Source of the DNA: Candidatus Anammoximicrobium sp.
GTDB lineage: Bacteria > Planctomycetota > Planctomycetia > Pirellulales > Pirellulaceae
Length of the DNA stretch: 64,000 nucleotides
Assembly (NCBI GenBank): GCA_012515235.1
Contig: JAAYYU010000018.1
Location: 1 to 64,000 of the forward strand
Reading direction: 5' to 3'
Within the stretch, counting starts at the first letter, position 1, and each line of letters begins with the position of its first letter. Position numbers and translations under genes: made by a program. The notes below the pieces were generated by a model. It saw only the letters and a program-made list of their open reading frames with translations. It did no database searches and was not told where the DNA came from. Below are positions 15,615 to 24,187 of the stretch, one piece after another.

Positions 15615-16017
15615 CGCTGCATTCCTTCGAGTCAGCCTGCTGCGGCGTCTGGACCATCGTAGATTATGCCCGACGGCGCCGTCATCGTCGAGCCGATGGG
15701 CTTTGGGACGCCGCCCGGCGGTCCGACGAGGATTCGGCGGCCGTTCCCAACGCCGAAAACGGGCTTCGGGAGACCCCTCGAAATCCGGGCGGTGCTGTGC
15801 CGGAGTCAGACACCCCCAACTCGGTAGTGGTTCAATTGCAGGCCACCTGAGCGGAGCCGTTGGCACGTTAGAAAGAGGCTCCGGAAAATCGGCTCACCCC
15901 TGTATGCCGTGCCGCTCGTCCGCTAGGATATGGCCCGCGCGGATCGCCGATTTTCCATCTCTTGGGGAGGGGAGGGTTTTCCGCCCGGACTAGCCGTTTG
16001 ACGGAGGGGACCGTTCC
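15615..16017. promoter_or_regulatory. Divergent intergenic region with an 11-bp perfect inverted repeat
   Basis: No gene is visible. GGAAAATCGGC (15883-15893) and GCCGATTTTCC (15946-15956) are exact inverted repeats separated by 52 bases. The right arm ends 62 bases before the GTG start of the carboxykinase fusion. They could be two half-sites for a looping regulator, a long leader hairpin, or the ends of a small mobile unit. Confidence 0.4.
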
Positions 16018-19000
16018 GTGAAGCAGCATCGCGAACTGCAAGAGTGGGTCGAAGAGATGGCTCGCATGTGCGAGCCCGACCAGGTGGTCTGGATCGACGG
16101 ATCAGAAGAGGAAAAGGACCGCTTGACGCAGGAGGCGTTTGCCGCCAGCGAACTTATCCCCTTGGACCAGGAGAAGTACCCGGGGTCCGTTTACCATCGG
16201 ACGGCCGTCAACGACGTGGCCCGCACGGAAGACCTGACGTTCATCTGCACGACGTTGGAGGAAGACGCCGGGCCGACGAACAACTGGATGTCGCCCGAGG
16301 AGGGATATCGCCGCGCCGGCGAGATCTTCAAAGGCTCCATGCGCGGGCGGACGATGTACGTGATTCCCTTCTCGATGGGGCCCGTCGGTTCGCCGTTCAG
16401 CAAGATCGGCGTCGAACTGACCGACAGCATCTACGTCGTACTGAACATGCGGATCATGACGTACGTCGGCAAACGGGTCTTGAAGCAACTCGGCACGCGG
16501 GGCGAGTTCACTCGCTGCCTGCACGGGAAAGCGGAGCGGGACATCAAGCGGCGTTTGATTCTGCACTTTCCGGAAGACAACGCGATTTGGAGCGTCGGTT
16601 CCGGTTATGGAGGCAACGTGCTGCTGGGCAAGAAGTGCTTGGCGCTGCGAATCGCCAGCCACCAGGGCCGTCGCGAGGGTTGGCTGGCCGAGCACATGCT
16701 GATCATGGGCGTGGAGAATCCGGACGGCCGCGTGGAGTACGTGGCAGCCGCGTTTCCCAGCGCCTGCGGCAAGACGAACCTGGCGATGCTCATTCCGCCG
16801 GAGGGCCTGAAGATCAAAGGCTACCGCATTTGGACCGTGGGCGACGACATCGCCTGGATGCGGATCGACACGGACGGGCGGTTGTGGGCGATCAATCCGG
16901 AGCGGGGCTTTTTCGGCGTGGCGCCGGGCACCAACTCCAAGACCAACCCGAACATGATCAAGACGATCCGCAGCAACACCATCTTTACGAACGTCGTGCT
17001 GGGCCAGGACGGCACGGTGTGGTGGGAAGGCGCGGACGGCGACCCGCCGGCCGAAGCCTTGGATTGGCAAGGCCGCCCCTGGACGCCGGACGCGAAGGAT
17101 GCGAACGGCAATCCGATTCCGGGCGCCCATCCCAACAGCCGCTTCACGACGCCGCTGACCCAGTGCCCCTCGCATTCGTTCCGCACCGAGCATCACCACG
17201 GCGTGCCGATCGCCGCCATCATCTTCGGCGGCCGCCGCGCGCACCTGGCACCTTTGGTCTATGAAGCGTTCGACTGGGAGCACGGCGTGTTCGTCGGCGC
17301 GACCATGGCTTCCGAGCGCACGGCGGCCCAGTTCGGCAAGCTGGGCGAAGTCCGCCGCGATCCGATGGCCATGCTGCCCTTCTGCGGCTACCACATGGGC
17401 GATTATTTCGAGCACTGGTTGAACATGGGCAAGCGGATGGCCAGTCCGCCCAAGATTTTCCACGTCAACTGGTTCCGGACCGACGAGGAAGGCGGTTTTC
17501 TGTGGCCCGGGTTCGGCGAGAACTTGCGGGTGATCGAATGGATTCTGGACCGCTGCCGCGGCGAGGCGGACGCGCTCAAGACCCCCATCGGCTATGTGCC
17601 TACGCCGGACAGCTTGGACCTGACGGGGCTGGACATCTCCCGCGAAAATCTGGGCAAGCTGTTCGCGGTCGACCGTGACGACTGGTACCAGGAAACGGAC
17701 GGCGTGGCCAGCTTTTTCCAGCAGTTTGGCAGCCGTTTTCCGAAGACGTTGTGGGAGCAACTGGACAGTCTGCGGTTGCGGCTGCGGGCCCCGCTGTCGC
17801 TCATGCAGCCGGGTTCCGAACTGCGGCCGTTGGCGGTGGAGTTGAACGAGGTGATCGAACGCGAGAACTCGCACCTGTTCGGGATGCTGTCGGAGTTCGG
17901 CAAGCGGTTGTACTTCCCCAAAGGCATCCTGGCTCAGAGCGCGGAGGCCAAAGAGAAAGCCAAACGCTACGACGCCACCATCGGGATTGCGCGGGAGAAC
18001 AACAAGCCGATGTACTTGCCGTCCGTGATGGAGTTCTTCCCGGCCCTCGGACCCGGCGAAACCCTGGCCTACGCGCCCGCCACCGGCCGCGAAGATCTGC
18101 GGAAGAAGTGGCGCGAGGAGTTGCTGAGGAAGAACCCCAGCCTGGCCAAGAAGAGCTTTTCGCTGCCCATCGTGACCTGCGGTGTCACCCACGCCATCAG
18201 CTTGATCGCCGACCTGTTCGTCAACAAGGGCGACATGGTGCTGATGCCGGACAAGTTCTGGGAAAACTACGAATTGCTGTTCGGCGTGCGTTATCAGGCG
18301 CAGCTGGCGATGTATCCGTTCTTCAACGCCGCGGGCGGGTTTAACGTGGAGGCGTTGCGTCAGGCGCTGGGGACGCGGGCCGGCAGTTGGAAGACGATCC
18401 TGGTGCTGAACTTCCCCAACAATCCCACCGGCTACTCGATCACCAAACCCGAAGCCGACGCCATCACTTCGGTCCTGACCGAGGCCGCCGCGGAAGGCCG
18501 GAATCTGGTGGTCATTTCCGACGACGCCTACTTCGGGTTGTTTTACGAGGACAGTGTCTACCGCGAATCGCTCTTTGCCCGCCTGGCCGGCATCCACGAA
18601 CGCATCCTGGCGATCAAGGTCGACGGGCCCACGAAGGAGGAATTCGTGTGGGGGCTGCGCACCGGCATGTTGACCTTTGGAGCCCAAGCGTTTCTCAGCG
18701 ACCAGGCGCTGTACCAGGCTCTGGAAAAGAAAGTGGCGGGGGCGATCCGCAGCGCGGTGTCCAACGGCCCCCACGTCTCACAGTCGGTGTTGTCCAAGGC
18801 GATGGCCTCCGACGGGATCGGCGCCGAGCGGGAAGAAAAACGCGGCATCCTGGAAGCCCGCGCCAGGAAGGTCCGCGAGATCCTCGCCGAGCCGGACTAC
18901 GGGAAGTTCTGGGAGCCGTACCCGTTCAACTCCGGGTACTTCATGTGCCTGAAGCTGAAAGGGATTGAAGCCGAGGCGTTTCGCAAGCATCTGCTGGAAA

Positions 19001-19131
19001 AGTACGGGATCGGCGTGATTGCGGACGGCGAGCAGGATATCCGTATCGCGTTCTCGGCCGTCGATGAAGATCGGCTGCAGGATCTCTACGACAAGATGGC
19101 GGCTGCCGCCCGCGATCTGCAGGAGGACTAA
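16018..19131 (+). CDS. pckG: GTP-dependent phosphoenolpyruvate carboxykinase fused to a class I/II aminotransferase
   Basis: One uninterrupted 1037-codon frame; the GTG start follows GGAGGGGA. Residues about 1-595 are a complete GTP-type PEP carboxykinase (oxaloacetate + GTP to PEP + CO2 + GDP). The kinase-1 loop FPSACGKTN has the active-site Cys at about 250 and Lys at about 252. GDDIAWMRID is kinase-2, followed by FFGVAPGTN. Residues about 604-1037 are a fold-type I PLP aminotransferase, with YAPATGREDLRKKW, LNFPNNPTGYSI, VISDDAYFG and GPTKEEFVWGLRTG (PLP Lys about 873, Arg eight residues later). GTP-PEPCKs normally end near 600 residues. No stop or frameshift signal is visible at the junction. 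If the transaminase makes oxaloacetate from aspartate, the fusion could channel it to PEP; that specificity is inference. Confidence 0.9.
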   Translation: MKQHRELQEWVEEMARMCEPDQVVWIDGSEEEKDRLTQEAFAASELIPLDQEKYPGSVYHRTAVNDVARTEDLTFICTTLEEDAGPTNNWMSPEEGYRRAGEIFKGSMRGRTMYVIPFSMGPVGSPFSKIGVELTDSIYVVLNMRIMTYVGKRVLKQLGTRGEFTRCLHGKAERDIKRRLILHFPEDNAIWSVGSGYGGNVLLGKKCLALRIASHQGRREGWLAEHMLIMGVENPDGRVEYVAAAFPSACGKTNLAMLIPPEGLKIKGYRIWTVGDDIAWMRIDTDGRLWAINPERGFFGVAPGTNSKTNPNMIKTIRSNTIFTNVVLGQDGTVWWEGADGDPPAEALDWQGRPWTPDAKDANGNPIPGAHPNSRFTTPLTQCPSHSFRTEHHHGVPIAAIIFGGRRAHLAPLVYEAFDWEHGVFVGATMASERTAAQFGKLGEVRRDPMAMLPFCGYHMGDYFEHWLNMGKRMASPPKIFHVNWFRTDEEGGFLWPGFGENLRVIEWILDRCRGEADALKTPIGYVPTPDSLDLTGLDISRENLGKLFAVDRDDWYQETDGVASFFQQFGSRFPKTLWEQLDSLRLRLRAPLSLMQPGSELRPLAVELNEVIERENSHLFGMLSEFGKRLYFPKGILAQSAEAKEKAKRYDATIGIARENNKPMYLPSVMEFFPALGPGETLAYAPATGREDLRKKWREELLRKNPSLAKKSFSLPIVTCGVTHAISLIADLFVNKGDMVLMPDKFWENYELLFGVRYQAQLAMYPFFNAAGGFNVEALRQALGTRAGSWKTILVLNFPNNPTGYSITKPEADAITSVLTEAAAEGRNLVVISDDAYFGLFYEDSVYRESLFARLAGIHERILAIKVDGPTKEEFVWGLRTGMLTFGAQAFLSDQALYQALEKKVAGAIRSAVSNGPHVSQSVLSKAMASDGIGAEREEKRGILEARARKVREILAEPDYGKFWEPYPFNSGYFMCLKLKGIEAEAFRKHLLEKYGIGVIADGEQDIRIAFSAVDEDRLQDLYDKMAAAARDLQED

Positions 19132-19205
19132 CACCAACGCTGCAGCAAGGACGAAGGCGGGAAGAGCTGGCATCAACAACGGTGGATAAACGAAAGGGTG
19201 ATCAA

Positions 19206-19487
19206 ATGACGTTCTTCATGTTCGGCAAGTATTCCGGGGAAGCGTTGGAGGCAATCAGCCCGAAGCGAACCGCCACAGCCCGCGAACTGGTCAAGAAACT
19301 GGGCGGAAAAGTCAAAGACATCTACGCTCTGTTGGGCCAGTACGACTTGGTGCTGATCGTCGAACTGCCGACGATGACCGACGCGATGAAAGCGGCGGTG
19401 GCGCTGGGCCGCGAGACCGGCATCTCGTTCTGCACTGCCCCCGCCATGACCGTGGCGGATTTTGACAAGCTGATGGTCGAGGCCTAA
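19206..19487 (+). CDS. GYD domain protein
   Basis: A 93-residue protein starting MTFFMFGKYSGEALEAISPK. The ATG at 19206 follows AAAGGG; a GTG at 19182 is possible but less well placed. GKVKDIYALLGQYDLVLIVE contains the GxYD signature of the GYD family, small ferredoxin-like alpha/beta proteins of unknown biochemical role. The residues TMTDAMKAAVALG and TAPAMTVADFDKLM complete the fold. It begins 74 bases after the carboxykinase-aminotransferase fusion on the same strand and may be cotranscribed with it. It is cytosolic, with no signal or membrane segment. Confidence 0.85.
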   Translation: MTFFMFGKYSGEALEAISPKRTATARELVKKLGGKVKDIYALLGQYDLVLIVELPTMTDAMKAAVALGRETGISFCTAPAMTVADFDKLMVEA

Positions 19488-19543
19488 CGCCTCGCCCGTG
19501 CCTCCGGTCCCCACCAGCCGTCGCCCGATTAGACGCTGCCCGA

Positions 19544-20026
19544 TTAGACGTCGCCCGAGGCGGTGACAGAGAACTGCCGCCGGGCCTCATAGGCAACGAC
19601 GGCCACGGCGCAGGCCAGGTTCAGGCTGCGGGCCTCTTCGCGCATCGGAATTCGCAGCCTGCGGTCGGCTGCGGCCTGCAGCAGCGACGGCGGCAAGCCT
19701 TGCGTTTCGCTGCCGAAGACCAAGACGTCGCCGAGGCAAAACGCAGCCGTCGAATACAATCGCTCGGCGGTCTTGGTCAGCAGCCACGGTTGCCGCTCCG
19801 GCAACTGTGCTTGCAGCGCCGGCCAATCGTCCACAACCTCCCAATCCAGATGCTGCCAGTAGTCCAGCCCGGCGCGGCGGAGACGCCGCTCGTCCATGCG
19901 GAACCCGAGCGGCCGCACCAACCAGAGCTTGGCTCCGATCGCCACGCAGGTGCGGCCGATATTGCCCGCGTTCTGCGGAATCTCCGGCTGGTACAGGACG
20001 ATGTTCAGGGTGGGGGCGTGGGCCAT
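19544..20026 (-). CDS. trmL: tRNA (cytidine/uridine-2'-O)-methyltransferase TrmL-like (SPOUT family)
   Basis: A 160-residue SpoU-class SPOUT methyltransferase. LNIVLYQPEIPQNAGNIGRT is motif 1 with the conserved Asn-Arg, VLVFGSETQGLPPSLL is motif 2, and IPMREEARSLNLACAVAVVA is motif 3 forming the trefoil-knot SAM site. Length and motifs match TrmL, which methylates the wobble ribose of tRNA-Leu in E. coli. The start at 20026 gives the usual family length; the frame stays open much further upstream, but that is only the shadow of the next gene. It lies 41 bases downstream of the 684-residue membrane protein on the same strand. Confidence 0.9.
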   Translation of the reverse strand: MAHAPTLNIVLYQPEIPQNAGNIGRTCVAIGAKLWLVRPLGFRMDERRLRRAGLDYWQHLDWEVVDDWPALQAQLPERQPWLLTKTAERLYSTAAFCLGDVLVFGSETQGLPPSLLQAAADRRLRIPMREEARSLNLACAVAVVAYEARRQFSVTASGDV

Positions 20027-20067
20027 GGGAAAGTTGCGAACTGAGAAAGTCGTCGAGTTTTCGACCC

Positions 20068-22122
20068 CTATCCTTCTTCGGCAAACCGATCGATGTCCTC
20101 GCGGGTCATCCGCTGGTAGACGCCCCGCGCGATGTGAGCATCGATTTCCTGATGGTTCAAATGCAGCACGAACGGCGGGAGTTCCGCGGCGGTGAAACGT
20201 CGCAGGGCGGAGCGATCGTGCGCGGCCAATCGCCGCTGGTGCGCGGCCAACAGGGTGGGCCAGTCGGCGTTCTCGATGAGCTGGACGGCGTGAGTCGGCA
20301 GCGGGTCGAATTCGGAGCGGCGAGTTTCGGTGACCAGCAGCTTGTCGTGCGGCAGCGCGCTCAACAGCGACGCTTCGACCAGTTGTTCGTCGCTGTACGC
20401 GTCTTTCTCGCCGTCCGCTGCGCGGAGGCGGACCCGAGCGTACAGGAAGGAGGCCAGCACACAGCCCTCGGCGTCCTGCCACACCGCGCCAAACGCTTCC
20501 TGCCGGCCCAGCATCGGCAGCGTGTAATACAGGCCGGGCGCAAAGCCGCTGGCGGCTGCCTGGTCGAGCCAGGGAGCCATCAGCAGGCGGACGTGTGACG
20601 GAAGGTCCTCCCACGCCAGTTGGATCAGGCGCTCGGCGCGAGGCACGGGAATCGTGGGGCCGGAGGCAAAGCCGAGCGGCGCCAGGCATTTGATCAAATA
20701 CGCCTGGCCAAGCGTGGTCCCGCGCCGCAATTCGCGGAACCGCAACTTGCTCAACCGCAACCGGTAGAATTCGACGCCGGCGATTTCCTCGGCCCGCAAG
20801 GGACGGTCCGGTCCAAACCGGTCCGGCAGCGGGCAGTCCGGCTGCCCGCTGTCCGAGGAGACGGACAAGTGTCCCGCGCGTTCCAATTGGTCGGTGGTCG
20901 AATAACCGAGCCGCGTCAAGGCCTGGTCGAGGATGGATCGCTTTTTCGGCAGCGACGGCCCGGCGCACGGCGGAACGTCCTCGAGTTCTTCCGCCATCGC
21001 CACCAGCCGGGTCGTGCGCCGGTGCAGACGAACCGCGGGAATCAGAGCGGCCAGCGCGACGATCACGCAGACGACGGCGACCGGGATCGTTTGCACCCAA
21101 GCGGCCACCGCGGCGGCGGCCAGCGTCACGAGGACGGCCACGCAGCCGCACCCGACGGTGACTCCGCGCGTCGCCTCGCGAATGCTGTCCCGCATGGCTT
21201 TCGGGTTCAGACGTTCTTCTTCCAGCAGCAGCGTGAGGAGGGCGCCCAAGCAGGGCCGTTCGTCGGCCCGCAGCGCGTCCGGCGGCTGGCGGCCGGACCA
21301 CTGCAGCAGTTCCTCCCAGCCGCCGCGGATTGGTTCCACCTGCCAGCCGGCCCAGGCTCGTTCAACGCGGCGAGGAAAACGCGGTCCTGCCTGGAGTTCC
21401 CAGTGTCCCAGCCGGCGTTCGGCCGCGTCGACGACAGCGCCGCCCCACACGGCCGACTCGGGGGGAATCTCCGTCGCTGATTCCGACGGCAGGAGATCCA
21501 GCAGGGGCGGGCCGCGCATCAGGACTTGGTCCAGGGAAGGATAGTCGAATCCGAAGTAGTCTTCGACGGAGTGATCGGGACGCCGCACCGACAGCCAGAC
21601 GCCCGGCTCGGCGGCCTCCGATCCGCCTTCCCCCGCCGCCGGCCGCGGCGCGGGCCGCAGTCCGACCTGCAGTTCATCGGCCAACTCGGCGTCGAATTCG
21701 TCATCCAAGTCATCCGCGGCCTCTTCCTCGGCCTCGCTTTTCGCCGCGGCGGGCTGCTCACCGCCGGCATCGAGGCCCAGGTATTCGAGCACGTCGAGCA
21801 GGCCGTCGGCGGCGTAGCGGATGTCCCAATCGGACCAGATTTGTTCCAGCAGGCGGGTGTACAACTGCCGCTGCATCGGGCCCTGCACCAGGCAATCGCC
21901 CTCGAACCAGATCAGCCGGCGGGCGTCCCAATCCACGAGCGCGGCGCCTTCGCAGAAGGCGTCATCTAGCAATTCGTCCGTCGGGGGCAGCGACCGCATG
22001 AACCGCGTCGTCTCGTCGGGGCCCCAGATGATGTCCTGAGCCAAGGACAGTGCGCCCCAGTGACTGTAGAAGAACTGCGTGCGGCCGCCGCGGCGCAAGA
22101 TGTAGTTGGCTCGATGTCCCAT
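20068..22122 (-). CDS. Large membrane protein of unknown function
   Basis: A 684-residue protein with a good ribosome-binding site (GGGAGGGGACGC). I do not recognise a named family. Residues 1-115 (MGHRANYILRRGGRTQFFYS, HWGALSLAQDIIWGPD, ELLDDAFCEGAALVDWD, RLLEQIWSDWDIRYAADG) look like a compact conserved domain. Residues about 120-160 are very acidic. Residues about 320-365 contain two closely spaced membrane segments (CGCVAVLVTLAAAAVAAWV, VVCVIVALAALIPAV). The remaining roughly 320 residues are soluble and charged, with no motif I can name. It lies in a minus-strand cluster after two transglutaminase-like genes and before trmL. A membrane-anchored sensor or scaffold is conceivable, but nothing shows it. 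Confidence 0.7.
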   Translation of the reverse strand: MGHRANYILRRGGRTQFFYSHWGALSLAQDIIWGPDETTRFMRSLPPTDELLDDAFCEGAALVDWDARRLIWFEGDCLVQGPMQRQLYTRLLEQIWSDWDIRYAADGLLDVLEYLGLDAGGEQPAAAKSEAEEEAADDLDDEFDAELADELQVGLRPAPRPAAGEGGSEAAEPGVWLSVRRPDHSVEDYFGFDYPSLDQVLMRGPPLLDLLPSESATEIPPESAVWGGAVVDAAERRLGHWELQAGPRFPRRVERAWAGWQVEPIRGGWEELLQWSGRQPPDALRADERPCLGALLTLLLEEERLNPKAMRDSIREATRGVTVGCGCVAVLVTLAAAAVAAWVQTIPVAVVCVIVALAALIPAVRLHRRTTRLVAMAEELEDVPPCAGPSLPKKRSILDQALTRLGYSTTDQLERAGHLSVSSDSGQPDCPLPDRFGPDRPLRAEEIAGVEFYRLRLSKLRFRELRRGTTLGQAYLIKCLAPLGFASGPTIPVPRAERLIQLAWEDLPSHVRLLMAPWLDQAAASGFAPGLYYTLPMLGRQEAFGAVWQDAEGCVLASFLYARVRLRAADGEKDAYSDEQLVEASLLSALPHDKLLVTETRRSEFDPLPTHAVQLIENADWPTLLAAHQRRLAAHDRSALRRFTAAELPPFVLHLNHQEIDAHIARGVYQRMTREDIDRFAEEG

Positions 22123-22189
22123 GCGTCCCCTCCCGCTCCAGCGCGTATCCTATCGCATGAACCGGGGCGGAGGGAATCCCGTCTGCCGC

Positions 22190-23131
22190 TTATTCCGTCA
22201 GCGGCTTGCGGATGAACTCGACGCGCGGATCGCCCATCGCATTCTGGGCGCGAAACGTCTCGGCCACGTAGCGTTTGGGGGCCGTCTCGCCGGGCACGCG
22301 GAAGCTGTCGCCTTTCTGCAAGATCGGCCGCGATTCGCGCATCGCTCCGAACTCCTCCGCGCCGGCCGCCTGGCAGGGGAACCAGCGTCCCTGGCCGTCG
22401 GATGACTCCAGGTAGAACTCCGGATAGCAGTGTCCCGGAATCCAGACGGAGCGAGCGGGAATACCGTGGCTGCGGCACAGGGCGATGAACAGCGACGTCA
22501 ACTCTTCGCAATCGCCTTGGCCCGCTCGCAAGGCCGCCAGGGCGCCTTTCAATTCAGGGTCGAATTGATACCGGACGTTGGCCCGCACCCAGTCGTAGAC
22601 GGCCCTGACCTTGTTCCAGTCCGCCGTCTGGCCCTGCACGATCTCGCCGGCCAGGCGGCGGATCTCCGGGTGCGTGGTTTCGATCGAGGGGCTAACGCCC
22701 AGATAGGGGCGAAGCGACGCCGGAGCGCGAGCCGGGATCTTCCAGGACCGGGTTTCCTCAGGGCCGTGGATCGGTCTCTTCCGCACCTCGAACGTCACCA
22801 GGGCCGAGGCCGTGTTGCCCGCCGCCAGTCGCGGAATCGCGATCAGCATCTGTTTCACGCCGTCCGAGAGGGTCCGGTAGCGGAGCGGCGCGACCTGGGC
22901 CGACCGCTGCTCCTCCAACACCCGAACCTGCTGTTCCGGCCAGTCCATGGGAACCGGAATGCCGGCTACGATGCCGCTGCAGGCCCCCGCTGCGGTGACC
23001 GTCATGCCGATCTGCCAGCGGTCGGTCTGGAAATCCTCCGGCGCGGCGTCCACCGCAGGCTCCGCTGCCCGCAGGACGCAGGCCAGCAGGCATACGGCAC
23101 CCAACGCGACGCTCGCAATCGTCCGCCTCAT
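22190..23131 (-). CDS. Secreted transglutaminase-like protein, catalytic Cys-His retained
   Basis: A 313-residue protein with signal peptide (MRRTIASVALGAVCLLACVL...AAEP). The ATG at 23131 follows GAGAGGA. The C-terminal half is a transglutaminase-like (papain-fold) domain. YDWVRANVRYQ leads into GQGDCEELTSLFIALCRSHG with the expected nucleophile at Cys about 208, then GHCYPEFYL with His about 234. The third residue, usually Asp in WVPxD, is Gln here (WFPCQ). Such domains act as peptidases, amidases or crosslinkers. It lies 23 bases after a closely similar paralog whose catalytic residues are changed. Confidence 0.8.
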   Translation of the reverse strand: MRRTIASVALGAVCLLACVLRAAEPAVDAAPEDFQTDRWQIGMTVTAAGACSGIVAGIPVPMDWPEQQVRVLEEQRSAQVAPLRYRTLSDGVKQMLIAIPRLAAGNTASALVTFEVRKRPIHGPEETRSWKIPARAPASLRPYLGVSPSIETTHPEIRRLAGEIVQGQTADWNKVRAVYDWVRANVRYQFDPELKGALAALRAGQGDCEELTSLFIALCRSHGIPARSVWIPGHCYPEFYLESSDGQGRWFPCQAAGAEEFGAMRESRPILQKGDSFRVPGETAPKRYVAETFRAQNAMGDPRVEFIRKPLTE

Positions 23132-23154
23132 GGGAGTTCCTCTCGCAAGCATAG

Positions 23155-24114
23155 TCAGTTTGCCGGCAGCAGTTTGCGGACGAATTCGACTTGCGGCCGT
23201 CCGCCGCGTCCTCCCTTGCCCGTCAGGAACTCGGCGACGAACCGCTGGGGATCCTTGTGTTCATCGGGCACCCGGAGGTGGTCGCCTTTTTGCAGGATCG
23301 GGCGGTGATCCGACATGCCGCCGAACTCGCGGGTTCCGGCGACCTGGCAAGGAAACCAGCTGCCTTGGCCCGCCTCGTCCTGCAGGTAGAACTCGGCGTA
23401 GACGTTGTCCACCACGAACACGGTGCGGGCCGGGACGCCGCTGGCCCGGCAGAGGGCGATGAACAGGCATGTCAAGTCGTCGCGGCTGCCGCTGCCCTCG
23501 CGCAAACTGGCCGCCGCGCCCTTGAGAGGTCCGTCCTGGTGTTTGACGTTGTCGCGGACCCAATCGTAGATCGCTTCGACCTGTTTCCAGGCCGATTCCT
23601 TGTCCGCGACCAACTCCTTGGCTTTCGCGCGGATCGCAGGATGCCGACACTCGATCGCAGGACTGATCCCCAGGTCAAAGCGGATCGCGACCGGGAGGTT
23701 TTTGGGAATCTGGTACTGGGCCGTGTTCTCCGGGGGAAGCACCGAGCTGCGCGTGATCTCAAAGGTCACCAGTGCCGTCGCCAGTTCACCCGGCGGCAAC
23801 TGGGGAATGGAGAATTGCATCTGCCGCACGCCGCCCAGATCCCGATAAGTGACGCGGCTGACCAGCGGCGAAACCTCCTCGTTGACCACCCGCACCTGCT
23901 GTTCCGGCCATTCTGCCGGCACCGGAATCGAACCGCGCAAGCCGGCGCAGGGACCGCCCACCGCGTTGATCCTCACGCCGACTTGCCAGCGTTGCGTCAG
24001 TTGCTTGTCCAGGCGGACGTCCTCGGCCGGCTTGGGCTGTCCCAATTGAGCCGGCGCCAGACTGCCGGTCGACAGCACGATCGCAAGCGCTGCGTAGAAA
24101 GGCCAGGTTCGCAT
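23155..24114 (-). CDS. Transglutaminase-like protein lacking catalytic Cys and His (probable pseudoenzyme)
   Basis: A 319-residue paralog of the next gene; the ATG at 24114 follows GGAGGTG. It has a signal peptide (MRTWPFYAALAIVLSTGSLA) and aligns along its whole length, for example PVPAEWPEQQVRV with PVPMDWPEQQVRV and RPILQKGD in both. At the active site GQGDCEELTSLF becomes GSGSRDDLTCLF, so the nucleophile Cys is Arg (about 211). GHCYPEFYL becomes DNVYAEFYL, so the His is Asn (about 237). The fold-defining residues remain, so it is probably folded but not a cysteine transferase or protease. It could regulate or partner its active sister; that is inference. Confidence 0.8.
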   Translation of the reverse strand: MRTWPFYAALAIVLSTGSLAPAQLGQPKPAEDVRLDKQLTQRWQVGVRINAVGGPCAGLRGSIPVPAEWPEQQVRVVNEEVSPLVSRVTYRDLGGVRQMQFSIPQLPPGELATALVTFEITRSSVLPPENTAQYQIPKNLPVAIRFDLGISPAIECRHPAIRAKAKELVADKESAWKQVEAIYDWVRDNVKHQDGPLKGAAASLREGSGSRDDLTCLFIALCRASGVPARTVFVVDNVYAEFYLQDEAGQGSWFPCQVAGTREFGGMSDHRPILQKGDHLRVPDEHKDPQRFVAEFLTGKGGRGGRPQVEFVRKLLPAN

Positions 24115-24187
24115 GAAAAACACCTCCGGTGAAAAACGAGTCAGGCTCGGCACGTCCGTCCAACCATACCGCGTGTGCGGAGCGGAC

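Noticed and set aside
16102-18774. 890-codon open frame on the minus strand opposite the PEPCK fusion
   Set aside because: It is the complement of a gene with clear motifs over its whole length. High GC keeps antisense frames open, and its translation shows no family pattern.
16018-19131. Two separate genes joined by an assembly error
   Set aside because: No stop, start, ribosome-binding site or frame change is visible at the domain junction; codon usage looks even. Reads would still be needed for proof.
19544-21301. 585-codon version of the TrmL frame
   Set aside because: Only the last 160 codons match TrmL; the rest is a shadow of the neighbouring membrane-protein gene.
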